A stretch of 64,000 nt of DNA from Skeletonema tropicum (taxonomy: Eukaryota > Bacillariophyta > Thalassiosirophyceae > Thalassiosirales > Thalassiosiraceae). Shown one piece after another: positions 32,401 through 41,560 of the stretch. The stretch is taken from positions 806,001 through 870,000 of the forward strand of contig CM074138.1 of assembly GCA_037178625.1 (NCBI GenBank). The letters run 5' to 3'. Position numbers and translations under genes: made by a program. A model generated the notes under the pieces. It did no database searches and was not told where the DNA came from. It was given only the letters and a program-made list of their open reading frames with translations. The stretch's first letter is position 1, and every line of letters begins with the position of its first letter.

Positions 32401-34426
32401 TTCATTTAATCGTTCTTCACATTAATCCTTCAAAACTCAACTCTATTTTCTTCTTTTCTACAGTCTGTTGAATAAAATATCTGAAATCGAGGCTGAAATG
32501 GAGAAGCTTGCTCCGGGTCGCAAAGCTAAGAATGGTAAGAGCAAGAGGGGCCTCAGTAGGGGGAATCAAAAGAAACTGAGAGAATTCATGAATGACTTGA
32601 AAGGTGTTATGGAAGACATTTTTGAGCAAGATAGCATGGAAACGCTGCCTTCCACGGAAAAGGCGACGTGTCAGAAACTCTTACTCACAATTACAGTGAA
32701 GGAAAACATGTTCAATGAAGAGCAGAGGAAAACTGCGCAGAGGCTTTTGAATCGGTTGGAAGGTGATAGGCGCCGCAAGTGCCGAACATCCAACATTGGG
32801 GCTGATACTCAGGATGAAGTTGTCCCTGGAGAATCGATCAGGAAGGAACTATTAATTGTTAGCAGCAAGAAGAGGAGAAGGCGCGGTGGTAAGAAGAAGG
32901 AAGCTGCGATTGATAGTGATGATGATGATGATGAGGATGAAGATGAAGGTGTCGAAAAGAAGAGGAAGAAGAGAAGCTCCAGAGGAGTGGTCGACGAAGA
33001 TGGGTTCTTGCTCCACTCTGATGATGAGGGTGAATGGTCGGATGTCGACGAAGGAAACGCGACTAAAACGATTAGTTTATTGGAAGTCAAGCAAAGGAGA
33101 GAATGGGGCGCAGGAAAAAGTCAGACTAAAGCAGCCAGTATGCCTTGGCCTGTCTTTCCTCGGAAAGCCGTTAGCAAAGTTCTTGGTACACTTATTGATG
33201 AGTGTATCAGAATCGATCAGGAGGGGCTGGGGATATTCTCTGTGCCTGTACCTCGGGATGAGTTCCCTGATTACTACGAGCTCATCAAAACTCCAATGGA
33301 TTACGGTACGATGAAACAGAAACTCGAAAATGGCGAATATCGATCTGCCCAACAAATGCAGAGAGATTTTGTATTGGTCATCGAGAATTGTCGGCAATTT
33401 AATGCACCAGACTCTGACATTGTTAAAGAGGCAATGCGCCAGGTTTTGATGCGTCCTAAGCTGTTGAAAGAAGCTGCCTTGAAGAACAATCTATTCATCA
33501 GTGAAGAGTAAGTTGCAAGAGTTGATAAGAAATTTGTGTGTGTGAAGAGTTTCATCTTATAACTAACTTCTTCTTATTCTTGTCCTTGCAGTGGTAGCAT
33601 CATCAACGTGGTCGCGGAAAAGAAGAGAGGAAAGAAGGCCAATTCTACTGCTCCAGAGAAGCCAAAGGGCAAGCTCGTTGCGTGTGGCGAGTGCAGCGGG
33701 TGTAAGAAGAAATCATGCAAGAAATGTAAGAACTGCACTGCCAAGCCGAAGAAACGATGCGTGAATAGGAAATGCACAGATATTCGTCGAGTCGAGGAAG
33801 ATGAGGAACAGAAGGCTAAGCCAAGGATCCAAATCAAGCTGTCTTCAGATGGAGGTGGCAAAAAGAAGGCATCAGATGAAAGTACCAAAGAAGAGCCTGC
33901 GAGGAAGAAAGCTAGGCGCAGCAAAGGTGGTGCGAGAGACGCCAGCGATGAAGAAGAAATTGATGAGATGTTTGACGTGGAGAAACTCAAGGCAAAAGAG
34001 ACTGAATTGGATGGAAACATTGATGATGCTCGCAATCACTTCACGAGCAGGGGACCCTGGTACCTACCTTCAAAACTCAAGTCAAAATTCAAGCAGTTGG
34101 CTCAAATCGTGTTGAGCAACATGAACAAAGCTGACCAATTCGAACTTTTCGATGCCCCTGTTGACAAGACTGAATTTCCAGAGTACTATGAAGTGATTTC
34201 TAATCCTATGGATTTTAGCACAATGAGATCCAAAGTCGACAAGGGCAAGTATGGCAAGGGATCCGACGCCGCAGCGAAATTGTACGAAGATTTCCTGCTG
34301 GTGCTTGACAACTGTCACGAGTTCAATGGTGATACTGGAGAAGTTATTGATGAAGCGAGTCGCTTGTTTGGCATGTTGCCAACCATTTTTGCACTTGCTG
34401 TTGAAGAAGTTACGAGGCAGCTCTAA
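26412..34426 (+). CDS. Giant CHD-like SNF2 chromatin remodeller with bromo, PHD, HMG, PDZ-like and CXXC domains
   Basis: Eight exons (26412-27303, 27399-27964, 28048-29673, 29749-30513, 30604-31059, 31123-32375, 32464-33507, 33592-34426) join in phase to 2,478 residues. Order: chromodomain (about 166-210, YLIKYKGRSYLHLEW), HMG box (340-405, RKPRPSYLFFQ), bromodomain (415-525), PHD finger (541-590, CRGCDGKCDG...CDHC...CPSC), second chromodomain (626-665, FLVKWAGLGYEHCTWE), PDZ-like fold (780-867, NNGDIIIAVNGQSVVG), acidic linker, SNF2 ATPase (from about 1248: ADEMGLGKT, VVDEAH, STRAGGVGINL, QARCHRIGQ), bromodomain (2081-2190), CXXC zinc finger (2230-2270, CGECSGCKKKSCKKCKNC) and a third bromodomain (2363-2470). 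It should slide or evict nucleosomes at sites read through acetyl-lysine, methyl-lysine and unmethylated CpG. All Walker motifs look intact. Confidence 0.93.
27304..33591 (+). other. Seven introns of the remodeller gene
   Basis: Introns at 27304-27398, 27965-28047, 29674-29748, 30514-30603, 31060-31122, 32376-32463 and 33508-33591, 63 to 95 bp long. All are GT...AG with donors GTGAGT, GTGAGA or GTAAGT and pyrimidine-rich acceptors. The joined length (7,437 nt) is divisible by three and every junction falls inside or between recognisable domain blocks. Confidence 0.85.
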
Positions 34427-34549
34427 ACGCGACAATAGGGAAGTTACACCAGTATGATTCAGGGAATATTCGTACTTAGGGGAATAAAAGGACATTCATA
34501 TTAATAAGATAGAATTAAATTGCTAGAGAATTGAAATTATCTAGATCGT

Positions 34550-36013
34550 CTATGCACGTACGGTCCACATCAATACAATAGATGCAAGGAGAGTGTATGT
34601 CAAGCCAACTTGATTGGCCGATGAAGGGTCCTCACTGGAGACTCCGACATCAGTATCCACTGCTTCCTCATCACGCACGCATTCCACGTGACGTGGCTCG
34701 AAAAGCTCATCAGCATCAGTGCACACACCTAATGTTCCTGGGCTCTCCGTAAAGACATTACGCAGCCACATCCGTTCATGTGGTGGGAAAGTCTGGACAT
34801 CCCGGCCCACTACTTGACAAAAATCAAGCAGCACAATATCGTACTCGGCCAAACGCCTCTCGAACCATCCTTCTCCTCCAGACATTGAATAGTCATATAC
34901 TTGCTGATTCTTGACAGCCTTGAACTGTTGAAGATAGTCATTCTTTTGACTAAGCAACTTATTAAAGTTGTCAGATGGGTAAATCCAAACATCTGCATCC
35001 TTTCCAAACTCCAACCATTCTTCATCACTCATGTATTTGTACCCCCAAGAATCAATACTCCCCTCCTTACCTTCCTCTGGGATGAGTAGATCAGCTTGAC
35101 AATGCTCCGCATAAGTAACATAATAGTTTGGGCTCGCAGGCGCATCAAATCCAGAGGCATCGTCGGAAAAGTACCCCCAAAGAACCTTGGGGCGTGCATC
35201 GTTTTCCACAGCAGCAAGCTGTGCTGCATTTTCTTTGTGACATTCGTACCTCTGCTTCCTTTCAAGGTTGTATTCATGAGCAAACTTCTCCTGATTGAAT
35301 AGACTACCCACAGGCTCCAGCCACTCTGCCTGAGCTTCATTAACGTCAACACCATCGTCAATAGCTTTTTGGGGATCTTCGCCGATATCACTAATAACAA
35401 TCTTGTTTTTCATTTTAGGCGCAGAATCCCATGATCCACCAAGAATCAAGCTGTCTGGATTAGCGGCTAGATAGTCCTCCACTGCTGTATCATTATAGAG
35501 CGGTAAGAAGGTGATTGATCCCTTATCTTTGCCCTCTGGAATGAGAATTTGGCTAAGACAAGGTGAGCTGACCAAATTCTCTGTAACAGCAAAGGCAGAT
35601 ATCTGACCTCGTCGTCCAAGAATCTCTACATTGGGTATTTGAGTAGTTGCCGTAACAACCAATCCTCCCTCATATGGAACAGAAAATACACTGTCAAACT
35701 GAGTCAGCTCTGTCTCATTCAACGGCATGGCCAATCCACATTGATACAACAGATACTGAGTGTTGATAGAATTTTGTGTATTCTTCAATATTTTGTACGT
35801 GTCATGGTAATCAATGTCCCAATAGGATGATTGGTCGGGAGAGACCTTGTCGGGGAACAAGTCGACATCGATGCCGTTGGAAATGGCGGTGGCAATGTCA
35901 TCAGCTTCGGATTCGGTGAGGCAACGATCGTAGTTGGATGTTGGGGCGACGTAGGCGCCCTGGATGGCTGTGGTGGAGGTTGTTAGGAGGAGCGCGGCTA
36001 GGAAGAGTTTCAT
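34550..36013 (-). CDS. Secreted periplasmic-binding-protein-like protein, probably GPI-anchored
   Basis: 487 residues. The N-terminus MKLFLAALLLTTSTTAIQG is a signal peptide. The body resembles the TroA/BtuF-type substrate-binding fold found in eukaryotic cell-surface proteins: VEILGRRGQISAFA, DADVWIYPSDN, and VYDYSMSGGEGWFERRLAEY followed by DIVLLDFCQVVG. The C-terminus has a small-residue site (SSANQ) followed by a hydrophobic tail (YTLLASIVLMW), as in GPI signals. In diatoms related proteins have been linked to iron-siderophore uptake, but the ligand here is not established. It converges with the remodeller gene 123 bp away. Confidence 0.6.
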   Translation of the reverse strand: MKLFLAALLLTTSTTAIQGAYVAPTSNYDRCLTESEADDIATAISNGIDVDLFPDKVSPDQSSYWDIDYHDTYKILKNTQNSINTQYLLYQCGLAMPLNETELTQFDSVFSVPYEGGLVVTATTQIPNVEILGRRGQISAFAVTENLVSSPCLSQILIPEGKDKGSITFLPLYNDTAVEDYLAANPDSLILGGSWDSAPKMKNKIVISDIGEDPQKAIDDGVDVNEAQAEWLEPVGSLFNQEKFAHEYNLERKQRYECHKENAAQLAAVENDARPKVLWGYFSDDASGFDAPASPNYYVTYAEHCQADLLIPEEGKEGSIDSWGYKYMSDEEWLEFGKDADVWIYPSDNFNKLLSQKNDYLQQFKAVKNQQVYDYSMSGGEGWFERRLAEYDIVLLDFCQVVGRDVQTFPPHERMWLRNVFTESPGTLGVCTDADELFEPRHVECVRDEEAVDTDVGVSSEDPSSANQVGLTYTLLASIVLMWTVRA

Positions 36014-36440
36014 TTTCGATATCTTTTGTTTAAGAAGAAGATTATCAATTAAAATGAACTTTGAAGGAGGAGCAATGGAGCAATGTCAATGGTTATGGTG
36101 GTAAGTAGCATGCGCCATCAACCAAAGAGCCAAAGACATCAACAAAAACAAAAGATTTTGTGGACCTGTGAGTCGCATCGACGAAGCACGTGTCACGTGT
36201 CTCATGTCTCAGCAGATGTACATCCCGAAGCGATATTCTTTAGCGATAGTATCGGGATTTTCCAGAGCTATTATTGAAGAGAGAACAATGTGATGTGTGT
36301 GAGCATCAAGACATGAGTGAAGTTTGAAGTTCTTGCTATGTACTTATTGCATGGAAGGATCTGATAATGTTCATGTATTGCGACCATTTTATGTACTTCA
36401 ATTTATGTATGAGCTGAGGAGTATTTAGGTCTCTGGTCTA
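36014..36440. promoter_or_regulatory. Divergent intergenic region with paired CACGTG boxes
   Basis: Lies between the start codons of the binding-protein-like gene (minus) and the AlkB-like gene (plus). Two perfect CACGTG hexamers sit one base apart at 36187-36192 and 36194-36199, a bHLH/bZIP-type site. Regulation through them is inference. Confidence 0.4.
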
Positions 36441-37196
36441 ATGTCAGATAATTTCAAATCAAACCTCAAAACGATGGCAAATCTGGAGCAGGATAATACA
36501 CAATTCAAGAATTGCACAGAATCTTCTGACCACCAGCCACACGGATTGCATCTAGAGCATAATACCGTGGCCAACGAATCATGGGAGATAATTCAGCACT
36601 GGCTATCTTCCAATATGCTACCATCATCTTCAGCGAATAAGCCCACAAACAACAACTTGATTCATGTTCCAATACCATGGGAGACAGGAGAACAAATGCA
36701 AGGACGTGCAATAGCCCAATTCGGCAGCTGCAGGTATGATTACACAGTGGATGATGCAGTGTTATGCGATGAATCTACAATGATACCAATTCCAACTTTT
36801 ATTCGTGAAGTTCTTTTGACTACTGAAGATGGAGATGATGAGGAACACTATACACAATGCATAATTAATGTGTACGAAGCACAAAATGAAATCCCTTGGC
36901 ATTTAGACCACAACAAGTTTGGGGATAAAGTGCTAGTGTATACATTCGGAGAGGAAAGACCACTGCTTTTACGTAGACCAATATCTCACAACGGTGACGA
37001 AAGTATTGCATATGGATCCATAGGACTGCAGCAACCCGAAGAGGAGTACACGTTTCATACAACTCGAGTGTATCCGCGACACTGTTCAAAATACATCTTG
37101 CAGGGGTCGGCTAGGAGTGAATGGGAGCATTCCGTTCCTAGTGGACGTGACAAGAGAGTGTCAATCACTTTTAGGAGTTGGCGAGGTGAAAACTAA
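36441..37196 (+). CDS. AlkB-like 2-oxoglutarate/Fe(II) dioxygenase
   Basis: 251 residues, single exon. The iron-binding triad is visible: His154 and Asp156 in IPWHLDHNKFG and a distal His230 in SEWEHSVP. The 2-oxoglutarate-binding arginines appear as Arg239 and Arg245 in DKRVSITFRSW. NVYEAQNEIPWHLDH is the family's N-Y-x-x-G-D-x-I-x-x-H-x-D region in a divergent form. Members remove alkyl groups from DNA or RNA or modify tRNA; the substrate cannot be assigned. The first about 70 residues are low-complexity and polar, and an in-frame ATG at residue 12 is an alternative start. Confidence 0.85.
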   Translation: MSDNFKSNLKTMANLEQDNTQFKNCTESSDHQPHGLHLEHNTVANESWEIIQHWLSSNMLPSSSANKPTNNNLIHVPIPWETGEQMQGRAIAQFGSCRYDYTVDDAVLCDESTMIPIPTFIREVLLTTEDGDDEEHYTQCIINVYEAQNEIPWHLDHNKFGDKVLVYTFGEERPLLLRRPISHNGDESIAYGSIGLQQPEEEYTFHTTRVYPRHCSKYILQGSARSEWEHSVPSGRDKRVSITFRSWRGEN

Positions 37197-37325
37197 TGAG
37201 CTTGTTGGTGAAAATTCAAAGTTTTAATGACGATAAGTATTTACTACACTTGATGTGTAGCCTCTATCGTTGGTCTTTCTACTATGTACAGCTGTTCAAG
37301 GTTACAACAATTCTAAATGCTAAAT

Positions 37326-38375
37326 TCAAAATGGAATACACTGCCCTGCCCAGTCATACATTCCACCAGAATGCTCCTCTTCCATTGCATCGACAACATC
37401 AAGCAACCTACCAACCGTAAAGCTGACTGGGAATATGAGCCCCTTTTCTTTCATACCCTTTACTTGAAATGGTTTACTCATGTCTGTATCAGTCATTCCT
37501 GGGTACAGAGACAGTGTCCAAGTTCCCTGACGACGTAGCTCATGCGATGACGCTCGCACACCCTGATTCAGCGCTGCCTTTGACATGCGGTATGAATACC
37601 AGGCCAAGCCTCCGGTATTGTCGGACATGGATGCTACTCGAGCTGATAGATTGACAACCACACTCTCTTTTGAACCAGTCTCACGCAGATATTTGTTTCG
37701 TCCCTTCCTTGCCTTCAATAATGATGCCAGTTTAGACGTAATCATTAGAGGACCGATAGCGTTGACAGCAAATTGATTTTGAAGCCACGATTGATCCAAT
37801 TGAGATAAATTCATTTCAGGACCTGGTGTATTTGTTTTATCCCCTAACACTCCAGCCACATTAAACAATCCATCTACTCGACCATACATACTCTTTAATT
37901 CTTCAGCCAAATGATCAATTTGCTCTTCATTTGTCACATCTAATGGAGTGACATGTACTCTAGCTCTATCGTCACGTGATAATTCACCAAGGGCATTATC
38001 AAGAGCAGGAGAACTCCCCGGTCTAAGAATGCACGCTACAATCTTACCCTTTGTCCTCGCTAATAATTGTTTGACAAATTCAAGGCCCATCGAACGAGAT
38101 GCACCTGTGACTACAAACACTGCTTCGGTGTCATTATTACGTGCCGCAGCCGCTTCAGTAACCTTCTTCGTATCGATTTCAATATGATTGTAGACAGGAG
38201 TACCGTGATAAGTATTGTTGGGAGGTGGATGAAATGATGTGGAGAAGGTGTGTCTACTGCTTTGAGCATTGTTTGAAGAAGGGAATGGAGCACTGGAGAC
38301 ACATGCTGATTTCAGGATGTGTCGACTGCGGCATACTTTTGCTACTCGAGCAGTCGATGCGTAGTAGCGGATCAT
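37326..38375 (-). CDS. Organelle-targeted short-chain dehydrogenase/reductase
   Basis: 349 residues. A basic, Ser-rich leader of about 75 residues (MIRYYASTARVAKVCRSRH) suggests mitochondrial import. The SDR core shows the NAD(P)-binding TGASRSMG, LDVTNEEQ, the structural NVAG, a catalytic Ser region (VVNLSARVAS), the catalytic Tyr and Lys in YSYRMSK, and YPGMTDTDMSKPF after the active site. This matches the classical SDR layout (about 250-residue core). The substrate is unknown. A palindromic TGACGTCA lies about 180 bp upstream of its start. Confidence 0.88.
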   Translation of the reverse strand: MIRYYASTARVAKVCRSRHILKSACVSSAPFPSSNNAQSSRHTFSTSFHPPPNNTYHGTPVYNHIEIDTKKVTEAAAARNNDTEAVFVVTGASRSMGLEFVKQLLARTKGKIVACILRPGSSPALDNALGELSRDDRARVHVTPLDVTNEEQIDHLAEELKSMYGRVDGLFNVAGVLGDKTNTPGPEMNLSQLDQSWLQNQFAVNAIGPLMITSKLASLLKARKGRNKYLRETGSKESVVVNLSARVASMSDNTGGLAWYSYRMSKAALNQGVRASSHELRRQGTWTLSLYPGMTDTDMSKPFQVKGMKEKGLIFPVSFTVGRLLDVVDAMEEEHSGGMYDWAGQCIPF

Positions 38376-38550
38376 ATTGTTTGGAAGAAGTAACTGATAG
38401 TACCTAACCTATAGTAACAATGACCCGGCTGATGATATTATGCTTTCGATGGAAGAAGAAGTTGTTATGGTTGCTTGTTGCTTACTTATTGCTCATAAAG
38501 TACATACTTCATTTTAGTTCTGTGAGTGCTTTTGTTTCGCGAAGCCACGC

Positions 38551-38575
38551 CGGCTGACGTCAGCGACGTCAGCTG
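38551..38575. promoter_or_regulatory. Palindromic CRE-like element
   Basis: GCTGACGTCAGC followed by GACGTCAGCTG: two overlapping CRE/bZIP cores (TGACGTCA at 38555-38562, and GACGTCA repeated 9 bp on). It lies 176 bp upstream of the short-chain dehydrogenase start. In diatoms TGACGT elements mediate CO2/cAMP and light responses at carbonic anhydrase genes; a similar role here is inference. Confidence 0.4.
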
Positions 38576-39710
38576 TCTTTGAGAGAGTCGATGTCGAACC
38601 AAGGGTAACACGGGTTCTAAGCCTCCCGGTCTAAGTTCAAAAGTAGGAGTATCAACGTAGGAATAGTACATAGCGTGTGATATGACTATCGCTACGACAT
38701 TTGTTAACTCTTACTAACCAAAACAGGCAAAAATCAATATATTTTCTTGACGGGCTAACTATCGCCAAACACTTTTTCATCTCCACTCAACATCACAAAG
38801 ATGAGGAGCACCGGCACCATGGTGTGTTTGCGTCCTATGGTGATATAATGTCCCATCTTGATATACTGGTGAACTTTTTTGGCAACGAACTCTACACCCA
38901 TATTGTAGTTCATTACTAAAAAAGTTCACCAGTATACAATAACGTCGAATTAATTCTCGTCGACATATTTTATCGCTAGAAATTTCCCCTCGACGACACA
39001 GTCTGCCGCTGCCGTATTTATCCAAAAGAGAGGCAGTAGGGTGTGCCATCACTCCGCCCTGCCCCTCTCAATCGACAACCAAACATATATTATTCGTAGG
39101 TGATGCTTATCGCCACAGTAATCACCGTATTCACCAAGAATATAAGTGATCTAGCCACACCATCATGAAAAGCCACCTGTCGCCTTGTTGCGACCGACAC
39201 TCTCACCAAAGGATGCATCACAGAAGGAACGAAGCCCTGAAACTTATGCCCCAGTTATAATATGATATAGAGCGATGATTGGGGGGCATAAACCTAATAA
39301 GAAGAGTCTTATTGTCTCCTTGAAGCGACGACTCAATTATTACAAAAAACTCGTCTCAAATGGGCACAATAACCACCATCAATTGTTGTATACAGCCACC
39401 AATAATTCCAAAACACATCCAAAACAGAACTAACAAATCATTGCGGTAATAATATACATTGGTATTGTTTGGAGTAGTGTTTTCAATCGGATAATATTAA
39501 ATATTATTTGGTACACGGTCTCTCGAGCGTGACAATTTACATGTCAGTTTGTGACGAGACCTGAAGTGTGAGTTTTTCGAGTGATTTTAAATTTTTCGTT
39601 CGTCTCCGCCCAAACTCGTGTCGGCTCTACGGAATGATACTGGACAGAGTGGGCACTTACACTTGATACGAATGAAATAAAACAGTAAATTTATATAATT
39701 ATCAATCTAT
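38576..39710. other. Gene-free spacer with a small hairpin
   Basis: At 38862-38880 and 38917-38935 the sequence TATACTGGTGAACTTTTTT and its complement form a hairpin separated by about 36 bp. No gene recognised in the rest. Confidence 0.45.
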
Positions 39711-40643
39711 TCATCGTACAGTTCCATCGACTGCGTCAGTTTCTTCACTTTTGATCTTGTGACGTTCGTTTTGGTGGATTTTCAGTGCACGTTCTCCGAT
39801 AAATCGCTGTCTACATCCACAACAAACATGAATTCGTGTATCCATCTTCATGTAAGCACTGCGCAATGCCTCATCTTCGTGTTCAAAGTCATCCTGAACT
39901 CGAAGTGACGGGCATTCATTCATTTGTAATTCCCAATCAAGCAATTCCTCCTCCTCCTCCTCCTCCTCCTGCTGCTGCTGCTCTTCATTTTCTTCTTCCT
40001 GAGGAGCTTCTTCTACAGCGGTCGGCTGCTGTGAAGATCAACGTTGAATTCCTTTAGCGTATCCACAATGATAACTTGAGAGAAGCAAGAGTACTTCTTG
40101 TGTATACGTTGTAGCTCATCAATTGTGTTCTTCACCATACAGCTCTGCTCAAGCATTTGCTTTTTGAGAAGTTTATCATCTGGCGTCTCAGCATCATCAC
40201 CATCGACTAGAATCTCGTACTCTCTCTCCACATCCTCAAGAATCCTCCTCCATTTCTCTCGAGTCTCTTCCGCTAATGAATCTGCCTCTACGACTTTCCT
40301 TGCAGCCTCCATTCGGTCCAACAAGGATTGTTCCTGCTTATCCCTCCCCTCCAGAGACTCCAAAACATCTGCCTGTGCAAAGTCCAACTCCTCTAGATAA
40401 ATCTCGAGATGTTGTATCGTTTCTTCTATTGCATCCCTTCCCATAATTCAGTTTCGTCATCAATGCCAAATGTCTCGGTCGGCGTGAGTCCCTGGACGTG
40501 GAAAAGTTGATCTTTATCATTTGACTGTGAGCAAGCAATTTGCGTTACTTTACCATCACTTCCAATATTGAGATGTATGAAACGATCCTTGCCATTTTCA
40601 CACTCCCCGTCGACATCCTCGTATGGAATACAAATCTGCCCTA
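39711..40643 (-). pseudogene. Damaged C2H2 zinc-finger/coiled-coil gene
   Basis: Three coding-like pieces follow each other on the minus strand in different frames. The first (about 40,643-40,440) reads ICIPYEDVDGECENG...FGIDDETELWEG and starts right after a splice-acceptor-like GGGCAG. The second (40444-40013) is a coiled coil (ETIQHLEIYLEELDFAQADV). The third (about 40,010-39711) begins VEEAPQEEENEEQQQQ, with Gln and Glu tracts encoded by CTG and CTC triplet runs, and ends in a C2H2-like finger (CCGCRQRFIG...HQNERH). The first junction looks like a simple frame shift near 40,445; the second could be an intron or another shift. Upstream exons were not found, so the gene may be truncated. Confidence 0.45.
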
Positions 40644-41552
40644 AATTTTATGCACATGAAATATGGAACTGGTGACTAGGCATTGTTGATTTTGCCGGCA
40701 CCTCAAAATGTTGGGCCCATCATGTTGGCAAAGGGTAGTAGCGTCAAATTTGGTTGGGTTTTCGAGGTGCCGGCATAATGGTGATGACGGCCTATGGGTC
40801 TGAAAAGGGGTAATGATTCGCTAACAACGTGCTAGTTAATTCCGCGCAACAGGGTGTCAAAAAAGGTTTTTTTGAGGTTTTTTTTTTAAATCGAGTTGGC
40901 CTCGTTTTCATGTAAATGTCCGTTCGCGACCCTCTCGAGAGACCGTGACCATGGTACAATAAATCACAAAAAATGTAGGCCTCTACACCATGATAAATAT
41001 GACATCTACACCTATATTGCGGCTACTGAAGCGTTTATACCCCCCGACATCCTCTTTTATGTTGTGAGTTGAAGAATTGTGTTTGCATTGTTGTTATGGA
41101 CTGTTTATATGGTTGATTGTTGCATATTAATTATGTGAAACATCACATATCCGATCACATGTGCGCCTGGGTAATAATAAATAGAGGGAGCACTCTCATA
41201 CGTGGGGCACGACCTCGGAAGTCAATACTATGTTGCAGATGAGATATGTAAAGTAGGGGACCTTGTAGTGCAGAGTATCATTGCCAAAAGGATCATATCA
41301 CAGGTGGACGAAGATGACCAATTTTCATATCGTTGATGGCGAGTAAAATAACTCAACGACGGCATCTACCTCGACAAAGGAACGCCTCCATAATATACCC
41401 AATAGTAATGGAGAGCGATATAGGTGCGTATATTGGTTATATTTGAAGCGTGTGCATTGTTGGGGCCGTCGGTAGGAGCGGCAGCTTCATGGTTGATGTC
41501 AAAAAGTGCAGCATTAGGTAGGACTTACAGGTAGTATGTACGTTCTACGAAG
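40644..41552. other. Gene-free stretch left of the hAT element
   Basis: At 40,694-40,775 a small inverted repeat, GCCGGCACCTC and its complement, encloses about 60 bp. Otherwise AT-rich with no gene seen. Confidence 0.45.
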
Positions 41553-41560
41553 ATTTGCAT

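Noticed and set aside
38575..38660. Possible minus-strand tRNA (GGTTCGACATCGA, a B-box-like string)
   Set aside because: The T-stem does not pair and no A-box or acceptor stem is present.
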